Source: Mesoflavibacter profundi (GTDB taxonomy: Bacteria; Bacteroidota; Bacteroidia; Flavobacteriales; Flavobacteriaceae). From it: DNA of 64,000 bases. A program made the translations under genes and the position numbers. The notes beneath the pieces were generated by a model that was not told the origin of the DNA, searched no databases, and saw nothing but the letters and a program-made list of their open reading frames with translations. The stretch spans positions 1,067,501 to 1,131,500 of the forward strand of contig NZ_CP061703.1 in the NCBI RefSeq assembly GCF_014764305.1. Direction: 5' to 3'. Shown here piece after piece: positions 34,825-42,720 of the stretch (position 1 is the first letter of the stretch; each line of letters opens with the position of its first letter).

Positions 34825-34832
34825 TAAATTTG
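34825..34832 (+). promoter_or_regulatory. -7 element of the hemA operon
   Basis: TAAATTTG fits TAnnTTTG and ends 28 bases before the hemA ATG. No TTTG is found at -33; an activator such as the divergent AraC protein could make up for that. Confidence 0.5.
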
Positions 34833-34860
34833 TAATCCTAAAAGTCCCAGTCAGGTAAAC

Positions 34861-36123
34861 ATGGAGCAATATCAAAAAACATTAGGCACATATTTTTATG
34901 CCTTAGGTTTAAGTTACAAAAAAGCAGATGCAGAAATTAGAGGTCATTTTAGTTTAGATGACAACTCTAAAACTGCACTATTACAGCAAGCTAAAGCTAA
35001 TGGTGTAGAAAGCTTAATTGTAACATCTACCTGTAACAGAACCGAAATTTACGGTTTTGCGCAACATCCTTACCAATTAATCCAGTTGCTTTGTGACAAT
35101 TCTAAAGGTAATATAGAAGAGTTTCAAAAATATGCTTACATCTATAAAGGTAACGATGCTGTATCGCATTTATTTAAAGTTGGCTCTGGTTTAGACAGTC
35201 AAATTTTAGGTGACTTTGAAATTATAGGACAACTTAAAAAAAGTGCGCTAGCCTCTAAAGAATATAATCTTTTAAATCCGTTTTTAGAACGATTACTTAA
35301 CTCGGTAATACAAGCTAGCAAACGCATAAAGACAGAAACCGATATTTCTACAGGTGCAACAAGTGTGTCTTTTGCTTCTGTGCAATATATTCTTAATACA
35401 GTTGAAAACGTTTCAGATAAAAACATTCTTTTATTCGGAACAGGAAAAATTGGTCGTAATACGTGTGAAAATTTAGTAAAACACTCTAAAAATTCGCACA
35501 TCACTTTAATTAACCGTACAAAAGATAAAGCCGAAGCTATTGCAGGAAAATTCAATCTAATAGTAAAAGATTATGCAAACCTTCAAGAAGAAATTAATAA
35601 AGCAGATATCTTAATTGTAGCTACAGGCGCACAAAACCCAACAGTTGATAAACACTTAATTCAGTCTAAAAAAGAGTTATTAATTTTAGATTTATCTATA
35701 CCAAAAAATGTAGATAATAATGTAACTGAATTAGATCAAGTAAAATTAGTACACTTAGATCATTTATCACAAATCACTGACGAAACATTAGAACGCAGAA
35801 AACAACACATACCTTTAGCCGAGGCTATTATCGAAACCATAAAAAGTGATTTTGATGCTTGGATAGCTACAAGAAAATTTGCGCCAACAATTAAAGCTTT
35901 AAAACATAAATTATTAGATTTTAAAGCAGCCGAGTTAGATACACAACGCAAAAAAATAGCTAATTTTAATGAAGAACAAGCCGAATTGATTAGCAACAAT
36001 ATTATACAAAAGATTACAAATCACTTTGCGCATCACTTAAAAGATAATTTAACATCTACAGACGATAGTCTAGAACTTATAAAAAAAGTGTTTCAATTAG
36101 AAAACACCACAACAAATGTCTAA
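34861..36123 (+). CDS. hemA: glutamyl-tRNA reductase
   Basis: 420 residues. The catalytic Cys58 is in TSTCNRTEIYG, then the conserved GSGLDSQILGDFEI, an NADPH-binding Rossmann segment (LLFGTGKIGRNT) and a C-terminal dimerisation helix region. It reduces glutamyl-tRNA to glutamate-1-semialdehyde, the committed step of C5-pathway tetrapyrrole synthesis. First gene of the hemA-hemCD-hemE run; its end overlaps hemCD by eight bases. Confidence 0.96.
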   Translation: MEQYQKTLGTYFYALGLSYKKADAEIRGHFSLDDNSKTALLQQAKANGVESLIVTSTCNRTEIYGFAQHPYQLIQLLCDNSKGNIEEFQKYAYIYKGNDAVSHLFKVGSGLDSQILGDFEIIGQLKKSALASKEYNLLNPFLERLLNSVIQASKRIKTETDISTGATSVSFASVQYILNTVENVSDKNILLFGTGKIGRNTCENLVKHSKNSHITLINRTKDKAEAIAGKFNLIVKDYANLQEEINKADILIVATGAQNPTVDKHLIQSKKELLILDLSIPKNVDNNVTELDQVKLVHLDHLSQITDETLERRKQHIPLAEAIIETIKSDFDAWIATRKFAPTIKALKHKLLDFKAAELDTQRKKIANFNEEQAELISNNIIQKITNHFAHHLKDNLTSTDDSLELIKKVFQLENTTTNV

Positions 36124-37705
36124 AACAATTAGAATAGGAACTCGTGATAGCGAGTTAGCATTATACCAAGCCAAAGTTGTCCAAAAATTATTAGAAGAAA
36201 AAGGTCATAAAACCATATTAGTACCTGTAAAATCTACAGGAGACATCGTTTTAGACAAACCACTTTACGAGCTTGGTATTACCGGGATTTTTACCAGAAC
36301 TTTAGATATTGCAATGCTTAATAACGATGTAGACATTGCAGTACACTCTTTAAAAGATGTTCCTACTGTATTACCCAAAGGTATCGTACAAGCTGCAGTA
36401 TTAAAACGCGGTAATATTCGTGACACATTGGTATTCAAAAAAAATGAAGAATTTTTAGCTTCAAAAAAAGGAACCATTGCAACAGGTAGCTTACGTAGAC
36501 GTGCACAATGGTTAAACCGTTATCCTACACATAATGTAGTAGATTTAAGAGGTAATGTTAATACGCGCTTACAAAAGCTTGAAGATAACGATTGGGACGG
36601 AGCAATTTTTGCAGCAGCAGGAATAGGCAGACTTAACATTAGACCAGAAAACGCTGTAAACTTAGATTGGATGGTACCGGCACCAGCGCAAGGCGCTATT
36701 ATGGTTGCTGGTTTAGAGGAAGATCAAGAATTATTAGATATACTATCGGAAATTAATCACGAAGAAACCGAAATTTGTACATCCATAGAGCGTAAGTTTT
36801 TAAATACTTTAGAAGGTGGTTGCACTGCTCCAATTGGTGGAAATGCTTACATAAAAGATGACGAAATTCACTTTCATGGCGTTTTATTAAGCAAAGACGG
36901 AACAAAAAAAGTTGAAGTAAAAAGAAGTAAACCATTAGGAGAGCATCATGATCTAGCTGTTTGGGCTGCCAATTACATAATAGATCGTGGCGGAAAACGA
37001 TTAATGGATCAACTAAAAAACGAAGATAAAGAAGTAAATATTTACTCAACCAAATCGTTTACAGAAGATCAACGATTATTATTTAATGAAAAAGTTACAG
37101 CAGAAAGTAACGATTTTATAAAAATAAGCCTAAACCGTATTCATCCAAGATTTGTAAAAAACAAGATTGAAAACGTAGTTATTACTAGCAAAAATGCAGT
37201 CGAAGCCTTATTAACAAGCTTCTCTCCTATCGAGCTTCAATTTAAAAACATCTATTGCGTTGGAAGACGTACTAAAAAACTAATAGAAAAACGCATTGGA
37301 AAGGTTAAGCAAAGCGAAAAAAACGCAAAAAAACTAGCCAATTATTTAGTTGAATATATGGAAGGTACAGAAGTAACTTATTTCTGTAGCAACTTACGCT
37401 TAGACGATTTACCAAGCATTTTAGAAAACAACAATATTAAGGTAAACGAAATTGAAGCCTATCAAACAAAATACGATAGCTTAAAAATACCAGAATCTGT
37501 AGAAGGCGTAATGTTTTACAGTCCTTCAACAGTACAGAGTTATAAAAAAGAAAACGTTGCTAATGGTATTGCATTTTGTATTGGCGAAACTACAGCAAAA
37601 GAAGCAAGTAAACATTTTAAAGATGTACGTATTGCCAAAGTACCAACTGTAGAAAGCGTTATAGAACTAGTAAATGATTACTTCCTGCAAAAGCAGGAAT
37701 CTTAA
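36116..37705 (+). CDS. hemC: fused hydroxymethylbilane synthase / uroporphyrinogen-III synthase
   Basis: 529 residues, well above the 310 or so of HemC alone. Residues 1 to about 300 are porphobilinogen deaminase, with GTRDSELALYQAK, TGSLRRRAQW and the cofactor-binding Cys236 in EGGCTAPIGG. Residues about 310-525 are a uroporphyrinogen-III synthase domain (VVITSKNAVEALL, FYSPSTVQSY, CIGETTAKEA). One chain thus makes hydroxymethylbilane and closes the ring. The last eight codons (FLQKQES region) are formed by a palindromic repeat. Confidence 0.92.
   Translation: MSKTIRIGTRDSELALYQAKVVQKLLEEKGHKTILVPVKSTGDIVLDKPLYELGITGIFTRTLDIAMLNNDVDIAVHSLKDVPTVLPKGIVQAAVLKRGNIRDTLVFKKNEEFLASKKGTIATGSLRRRAQWLNRYPTHNVVDLRGNVNTRLQKLEDNDWDGAIFAAAGIGRLNIRPENAVNLDWMVPAPAQGAIMVAGLEEDQELLDILSEINHEETEICTSIERKFLNTLEGGCTAPIGGNAYIKDDEIHFHGVLLSKDGTKKVEVKRSKPLGEHHDLAVWAANYIIDRGGKRLMDQLKNEDKEVNIYSTKSFTEDQRLLFNEKVTAESNDFIKISLNRIHPRFVKNKIENVVITSKNAVEALLTSFSPIELQFKNIYCVGRRTKKLIEKRIGKVKQSEKNAKKLANYLVEYMEGTEVTYFCSNLRLDDLPSILENNNIKVNEIEAYQTKYDSLKIPESVEGVMFYSPSTVQSYKKENVANGIAFCIGETTAKEASKHFKDVRIAKVPTVESVIELVNDYFLQKQES
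37680..37700 (+). repeat. REP-like hairpin a, inside the 3-prime end of hemCD
   Basis: TTCCTGC (37682-37688), loop AAAA, GCAGGAA (37693-37699). It belongs to the same family as the two hairpins that follow and encodes the last residues of the fused enzyme. Confidence 0.7.
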
Positions 37706-37724
37706 TAATTAAATTAAGATAGCT

Positions 37725-37747
37725 GTCATTCCTGTATATGCAGGAAT
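37725..37747 (+). repeat. REP-like hairpin b
   Basis: GTCATTCCTG-TATATG-CAGGAAT. The GTCATTCC start is the common form of this dispersed palindrome in plus orientation. Confidence 0.7.
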
Positions 37748-37774
37748 GCATAAAAAGAAATATAAATTAAATAG

Positions 37775-37797
37775 GTTCCTGCTTTCGCAGGAATGAC
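37775..37797 (-). repeat. REP-like hairpin c
   Basis: Read on the minus strand it is GTCATTCCTGCGAAAGCAGG, the inverted partner of copy b 30 bases away; b and c together look like a REP pair in the hemCD-hemE gap. Confidence 0.75.
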
Positions 37798-37803
37798 AAA
37801 AAT

Positions 37804-38829
37804 ATGATTAAGAACGATTTATTTTTAAGAGCATTAAAAGGAGAAACCGTAGAACGTCCACCAGTTTGGATGATGCGTCAAGCAGGTCGTTACCTTCCAG
37901 AATTTATGGAAATTAAAGCCAAATACGATTTCTTTACACGTTGTCAAACACCAGAATTAGCAAGCGAAATTACCGTACAACCTATACGTCGTTACGGTAT
38001 GGATGCAGCTATTTTATTTAGTGATATTTTAGTGATTCCTCAAGCTATGAATATTGAGGTACAAATGAAACCTAATTTTGGTCCCTATTTACCAAATCCA
38101 ATACGCACACAACAAGATGTAGACAATGTAATTGTACCAGACGTTACAGAAGCATTAGACTACGTATATCAAGCCATAAAAGCAACCAAAGAAAAACTTA
38201 ATGATGAGATTCCGTTAATAGGTTTTGCAGGTTCACCATGGACAATTTTATGCTACTGCGTACAAGGACAAGGCAGCAAAAACTTTGATAAAGCCAAAAA
38301 ATTCTGTTTTACAAATCCAGTTGCAGCGCATCAAATGCTTCAAAAAATAACAGATACAACCATTGCCTACTTAAAAGAAAAAGTAAAAGCAGGTTGCAAC
38401 GCTGTGCAAGTGTTTGATTCTTGGGGCGGAATGCTTTCTCCTGAAGATTATCAAGAATTTTCATGGAAATACATTCAACAAATTATAGATGCTTTAAAAG
38501 ATGATGCTCCTGTAATTGCATTTGGTAAAGGTTGCTGGTTTGCGTTGGACGTTATGGCAAAATCTGGTGCATCTGCTTTAGGTGTAGACTGGACGTGTTC
38601 TCCTAAAAATGCACGTTATTTAACTGGCGGAAACATTACTTTACAAGGTAATTTTGATCCAACACGATTATATTCTTCACCAGAAAAAATTAAAACTATG
38701 GTGACAGATATGATTAACCAATTTGGAAAAGATAAATACATCGTTAATTTAGGTCATGGTATTTTACCAGACATACCTTTAGAAAACGCAAAAGCATTTA
38801 TAGATGCTGTAAAAAACTATAAAGCTTAA
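37804..38829 (+). CDS. hemE: uroporphyrinogen decarboxylase
   Basis: 341 residues. The N-terminal signature [15 protein letters not shown] and the catalytic Asp in FSDILVIP are present, with [12 protein letters not shown] and the late [10 protein letters not shown]. It removes four carboxyl groups from uroporphyrinogen III to give coproporphyrinogen III. It is separated from hemCD by 98 bases containing two repeat hairpins and followed by a structured repeat. Confidence 0.96.
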   Translation: MIKNDLFLRALKGETVERPPVWMMRQAGRYLPEFMEIKAKYDFFTRCQTPELASEITVQPIRRYGMDAAILFSDILVIPQAMNIEVQMKPNFGPYLPNPIRTQQDVDNVIVPDVTEALDYVYQAIKATKEKLNDEIPLIGFAGSPWTILCYCVQGQGSKNFDKAKKFCFTNPVAAHQMLQKITDTTIAYLKEKVKAGCNAVQVFDSWGGMLSPEDYQEFSWKYIQQIIDALKDDAPVIAFGKGCWFALDVMAKSGASALGVDWTCSPKNARYLTGGNITLQGNFDPTRLYSSPEKIKTMVTDMINQFGKDKYIVNLGHGILPDIPLENAKAFIDAVKNYKA

Positions 38830-38838
38830 AATTTTTAA

Positions 38839-38983
38839 GGCGTTACCTACTTTTTTAGTAACAACTAGTCATAAATTTAAACTAATAGATGTAAAAAAGT
38901 AGGTCGCGCTTTCGGCAGTCGCTTTTTATTTGCTTTTAGTAGCAAATAAAAGAGCTTCAACAAAGCCTCAATCGCTAACGTGT
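38839..38983 (+). repeat. structured dispersed repeat, copy 2
   Basis: Starts GGCGTTACCT; a perfect 13-bp stem joins 38845-38857 to 38892-38904; then the core CGGCAGTCGC; then an 11-bp stem (TTTTATTTGCT with AGCAAATAAAA, 38924-38951); then CAACAAAGCCTC and a TAACGTGTC end. Block order is identical to copy 1 at 19891-19988 in the opposite orientation, but both stems have different sequences. It fills most of the gap between hemE and the EI24 gene. Confidence 0.75.
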
Positions 38984-39024
38984 CAAGCAGAGCGTAGTCA
39001 AAGCACAACTTTTAAACTAAAGTT

Positions 39025-39774
39025 ATGATAAAAAACATACTACAAGGGTTACAAGGTTATACAGGAGCTTTCGGCTTAATTTCAAAATTAAAACTCTGGA
39101 AATATTTTTTCGTTCCCATCATCATTAGCTTTGTAACAGCTTTAGTTATTGGTGTTTCGGCTTACGGATTATCAGATAATATTGGTAATTTTATCGCTAA
39201 AGTTTGGTTTTGGGATTGGGGAAAAGAGACCTTTACAACCATTTCATCTTTTATTGGTGGTTTTGTAGTTGTTGCTTTGGGCTTAATACTTTACAAGCAT
39301 ATTATTATGGCGCTTTCTGCACCTTTTATGAGTCCTGTATCAGAAAAAATTGAAGCACATTTAACAGGCATTCAACAACATCAACATCGTAATACATCGT
39401 TTTCAGAACAATTATCAAGAGGTATCAAAATAAACCTTAGAAATTTAACTAGAGAATTATTACTAACCCTACCAATATTATTAATTAGTTTTATTCCTGT
39501 AATAGGCATAATATCAAGTATATTACTATTTTTAACACAAGCCTATTACGCTGGTTTTGGTAATATGGATTACACCTTAGAAAGACATTTTAAGTATAAC
39601 GAAAGTATAAGTTTTGTTAGACGTTATCGTGGTATTGCAATAGGTAATGGTATTGTTTTTATGTTACTACTTTTAATCCCTATTTTTGGTATCATACTCG
39701 TATTACCTTTGTCGGTTACTGCTGCGTCTTTAAAAACGGTACAAGTGATTAATGCCGAAAAATTAAGCCATTAA
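39025..39774 (+). CDS. EI24 domain membrane protein (CysZ-like)
   Basis: 249 residues with about five hydrophobic segments; the segment ITRELLLTLPILL-like (NLTRELLLTLPILLISFIPVI) and GFGNMDYTLERH are typical of the EI24/CysZ family. E. coli CysZ carries sulfate, but most relatives are uncharacterised. It sits inside the haem gene run, one base upstream of a GNAT gene, and probably shares the transcript with hemF and hemB. Confidence 0.85.
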   Translation: MIKNILQGLQGYTGAFGLISKLKLWKYFFVPIIISFVTALVIGVSAYGLSDNIGNFIAKVWFWDWGKETFTTISSFIGGFVVVALGLILYKHIIMALSAPFMSPVSEKIEAHLTGIQQHQHRNTSFSEQLSRGIKINLRNLTRELLLTLPILLISFIPVIGIISSILLFLTQAYYAGFGNMDYTLERHFKYNESISFVRRYRGIAIGNGIVFMLLLLIPIFGIILVLPLSVTAASLKTVQVINAEKLSH

Positions 39775-39775
39775 A

Positions 39776-40315
39776 ATGAATTTAAGATTTGACAACTTTG
39801 AAATCAATCCAATCCATAACGGTGACGCTTGGAAATTATGTGATTTTATTGTAGCAAATCAAGATAGACTAAAACGCTATTTTCCTAAAACATTAGCTCA
39901 AAATTTAACTCCAACCTTATCTCAATTATTCGTAGATAAAAAGGTAAAACAGTTTTATAATAAAGAAGAATTTCTATTTACAATAAAACAATCTGAGTCA
40001 AGAGAATTAGCAGGTATAATCTATATAAAAGAGCTAAATTGGAACACAAAACAAGGGGAATATGCATACTGCATTGGTTATCCTTTTGAAGGAAAAAACA
40101 TTACCTCTAAAGCGGTTAAATGTTTAAGCGAATTTGCATTTACCCAATTACAATTAAACACCTTACAAATTATAGTTCATAAAGATAATATTGGAAGCGT
40201 AAAAGTCGCTAAGAATACTAATTTTAAATGGATTAAAACTTTAAAAAACGAATTTACTCCAAATGGCGAAAAGCCATTAGATATGGAATTATATGAATTA
40301 CATAATGAAACATAA
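39776..40315 (+). CDS. GNAT family N-acetyltransferase
   Basis: 179 residues of the RimJ/RimL type: LAGIIYIKELNW, YCIGYPFEGKNITSKAVKCL (acetyl-CoA site region) and the C-terminal LQIIVHKDNIGSVKVAKNTNFK. It acetylates an amino group, perhaps of a protein N-terminus; the substrate is not known. One base after EI24, and its end overlaps hemF by 11 bases. Confidence 0.88.
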   Translation: MNLRFDNFEINPIHNGDAWKLCDFIVANQDRLKRYFPKTLAQNLTPTLSQLFVDKKVKQFYNKEEFLFTIKQSESRELAGIIYIKELNWNTKQGEYAYCIGYPFEGKNITSKAVKCLSEFAFTQLQLNTLQIIVHKDNIGSVKVAKNTNFKWIKTLKNEFTPNGEKPLDMELYELHNET

Positions 40316-41207
40316 ATTTTACCAATACATACAAGACTTACAAAACACAATTACTGCTGGCTTAGAGGCTATAGACGGAAAAGCCAAATTTGAAGAAGAT
40401 ATTTGGGTTAGATCAGAAGGTGGCGGCGGACGTACACGCGTGATCCAAAACGGAAATGTGTTTGAAAAAGGCGGTGTAAATATTTCTGGTGTACACGGTA
40501 AATTACCAGATAGTATGCAAAAGTATTTTGGTGTAGAAGATGCCGATTTTTTTGCATGCGGTTTAAGTCTTGTTATTCACCCGAAAAGTCCAATGGTGCC
40601 AACGGTACATGCCAATTGGCGCTATTTTGAAATGTATGACCAAGATGGAAATATTGTAGACCAATGGTTTGGTGGCGGACAAGATTTAACGCCTTATTAC
40701 CTTTTTGAGGAAGATGCTTCACATTTCCATCAAGTGTGTAAAACCGCTTGCGATAAACACAATCCAGAATTTTATCCAAAATACAAAGCACGTTGTGACG
40801 AGTATTTTCATAACACACATCGTAACGAAGCACGAGGTATTGGCGGATTATTTTTTGACTATTGCAAAGCAACAGAAGAAATGAGCATGGAAAACTGGTA
40901 CGATTTTGTAACCGAAGTTGGCGATAGTTTCCTTGAAGCCTATCTTCCTATAGTTGAAAAACGTAAAGATTTACCATACACAAAAGCACAACGCGATTGG
41001 CAAGAAATACGTCGTGGTCGTTATGTAGAATTCAATTTAGTACATGATAAAGGCACATTGTTTGGTTTAAAAACTAACGGACGTATAGAAAGTATTTTAA
41101 TGAGTCTTCCACCACATGTACAATGGGTTTACGATCATAATCCAGAAGACGGTAGTGACGAAGCTAAATTGTTAGACGTATTAAAAAACCCTAAAAACTG
41201 GGTATAA
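40305..41207 (+). CDS. hemF: oxygen-dependent coproporphyrinogen III oxidase
   Basis: 300 residues from the ATG at 40305; an ATG 12 bases earlier is in frame, but homologues begin M-K-x-K-F-Y. Conserved segments are GGGGRTRVI, PTVHANWRYFE, WFGGGQDLTPYYL and the late RRGRYVEFNLVHDKGT. It converts coproporphyrinogen III to protoporphyrinogen IX using O2, which suits an aerobe. No oxygen-independent hemN is in the window. Confidence 0.96.
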   Translation: MKHKFYQYIQDLQNTITAGLEAIDGKAKFEEDIWVRSEGGGGRTRVIQNGNVFEKGGVNISGVHGKLPDSMQKYFGVEDADFFACGLSLVIHPKSPMVPTVHANWRYFEMYDQDGNIVDQWFGGGQDLTPYYLFEEDASHFHQVCKTACDKHNPEFYPKYKARCDEYFHNTHRNEARGIGGLFFDYCKATEEMSMENWYDFVTEVGDSFLEAYLPIVEKRKDLPYTKAQRDWQEIRRGRYVEFNLVHDKGTLFGLKTNGRIESILMSLPPHVQWVYDHNPEDGSDEAKLLDVLKNPKNWV

Positions 41208-41210
41208 CTT

Positions 41211-41576
41211 ATGGATTGCTATTGCGGATCACAAAAATCCTATAAAGAGTGCTGCGAAATCTTTCATAAAAATGGAGGTAAAACAGAAACTGCTGAACAA
41301 TTAATGCGTTCAAGATATTCTGCTTTTGTATTAGCAAATGGTGATTATCTAATGCAAACACATCATAAAAGTACAAGACCTACAAAAGACAAGAAAAATA
41401 TCGAAAAATGGGCAAAATCTGTTCAGTGGATAAAATTAGAAGTATTAGAAAGTACTGTAGATACAGTAAAATTTAACGCATTCTTTTTTGAAAACGGAAA
41501 ACCAGATGTTATCCATGAAAATTCTAAATTTGTAAAAGAAAATAACCATTGGTATTATCTAGGTTTTGCAAAATAA
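41211..41576 (+). CDS. YchJ family protein with SEC-C motif
   Basis: 121 residues. The N-terminal zinc-binding SEC-C motif is C-Y-C-G-S-x8-C-C (residues 3-15), followed by the NTF2-like part with MRSRYSAFVLANGDYL. The family is common beside other genes and has no proven function. Three bases after the hemF stop, and it lies between hemF and hemB. Confidence 0.88.
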   Translation: MDCYCGSQKSYKECCEIFHKNGGKTETAEQLMRSRYSAFVLANGDYLMQTHHKSTRPTKDKKNIEKWAKSVQWIKLEVLESTVDTVKFNAFFFENGKPDVIHENSKFVKENNHWYYLGFAK

Positions 41577-41610
41577 ATCATTTAAGTAAATACTTAAAAA
41601 ACACAATTAC

Positions 41611-42606
41611 ATGTATCCTTTAAGAAGAAACAGAAGACTAAGAACTAACGAGGCTATAAGAAGCTTAGTTAGAGAAACCATTATATCTCCAAACGATTTT
41701 TTAGTACCACTTTTTGTGGTAGAAGGTAAAGGCGTAAAAGAAGAAATTGCATCTATGCCAAACTATTATCGCTACAGTTTAGATTTATTAGAAAATGAAG
41801 TCAAAGAACTATGGAAGTTAGGCTTAAAGTCGGTATTACTATTTGTAAAAGTACCTGATAACTTAAAAGATAATAAAGGAACAGAAGCTTTAAATCCAGA
41901 TGGACTAATGCAACGCGCCATTAAAACGGTAAAAAATGCCTGTCCAAACATGTTAGTAATGACAGATGTGGCTTTAGATCCATTTTCGTCTTACGGTCAT
42001 GATGGTATTGTAGACAACGGACAAATTATTAATGATGATACTGCTGAAGTTTTAGCAGAAATGAGCGTCTCTCATGCAGAAGCAGGTGCCGATTTTGTAG
42101 CGCCAAGCGATATGATGGATGGACGTATTTTAACCATTCGTGAAGCATTAGAAGACGAAGGTTTTATCAACACAGGTATTATGAGTTATTCTGCTAAATA
42201 TGCATCTGCATTTTATGGACCATTTCGTGATGCGTTAGACTCTGCTCCAGTAGATATGGTTGATGTACCAAAAGACAAAAAAACCTACCAAATGGATTAT
42301 GCAAACCGTTTTGAAGCCATAAGAGAAACCGAAATGGATATAGACGAAGGTGCAGATATTGTTATGGTAAAACCAGGATTATGCTACCTAGATATTGTAC
42401 GTGAGATTAAAAACGAAGTTGATGTTCCTGTAGCAGTTTATCAAGTCTCTGGTGAGTATGCCATGCTTAAAGCTGCTGCCGAAAAAGGTTGGCTAGATCA
42501 TGACGCAGTAATGCTAGAGCAAGTTACAGCAATAAAACGTGCTGGCGCAGACATTATTGCCTCTTATTTTGCTAAAGATGTCGTTAAGATTATTAATCAT
42601 AGTTAA
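41611..42606 (+). CDS. hemB: porphobilinogen synthase (delta-aminolevulinate dehydratase)
   Basis: 331 residues. The Schiff-base lysines are present in YSAKYASAFYGPFRDA and MVKPGLCYLDI, together with DVALDPFSSYGHDG and APSDMMDGR. Two molecules of 5-aminolevulinate are joined to porphobilinogen. The Zn-type Cys triad is absent (ALDPFSSYGHDG), so it is a Mg-type enzyme. The last codons (AKDVVKIINHS) recur in altered form, in frame, 90 bases downstream after a repeat, which suggests the present 3-prime end is a newer one. Confidence 0.95.
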   Translation: MYPLRRNRRLRTNEAIRSLVRETIISPNDFLVPLFVVEGKGVKEEIASMPNYYRYSLDLLENEVKELWKLGLKSVLLFVKVPDNLKDNKGTEALNPDGLMQRAIKTVKNACPNMLVMTDVALDPFSSYGHDGIVDNGQIINDDTAEVLAEMSVSHAEAGADFVAPSDMMDGRILTIREALEDEGFINTGIMSYSAKYASAFYGPFRDALDSAPVDMVDVPKDKKTYQMDYANRFEAIRETEMDIDEGADIVMVKPGLCYLDIVREIKNEVDVPVAVYQVSGEYAMLKAAAEKGWLDHDAVMLEQVTAIKRAGADIIASYFAKDVVKIINHS

Positions 42607-42635
42607 CTATTTAAATAAAAAATAAACATAGCTAG

Positions 42636-42657
42636 TCATCCTGAGCGCAGTCGAAGG
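42636..42657 (+). repeat. dispersed repeat GTCATCCTGAGCGCAGTCGAAGGAT
   Basis: CATCCTGAGCGCAGTCGAAG in the gap after hemB; the core GAGCGCAGTCGA is also seen at 46851-46862. It is a small palindrome-like interspersed element common in Bacteroidetes intergenic DNA. Confidence 0.65.
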
Positions 42658-42660
42658 ATT

Positions 42661-42690
42661 GCTAAAGATGTTGTAAAATTATTATCGTAA
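42661..42690 (+). pseudogene. second copy of the hemB 3-prime end
   Basis: Thirty bases that read AKDVVKLLS-stop in the hemB frame, exactly 90 bases after the living AKDVVKIINHS-stop. The shared AKDVVK is encoded with different synonymous codons, so the copies are old or under peptide-level selection. It is probably the displaced original end of hemB or a short duplication. Confidence 0.5.
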
Positions 42691-42720
42691 CTTAGCACAA
42701 ACTAAAACCAAAAACAACCT

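Noticed and set aside
36116-37705. HemC with a random C-terminal extension
   Set aside because: The extension has clear uroporphyrinogen-III synthase motifs, and no separate hemD occurs in the cluster.
37680-37797. CRISPR-like array
   Set aside because: Three hairpins have unequal spacing and mixed orientation, no constant repeat-spacer unit, and no cas genes are near.
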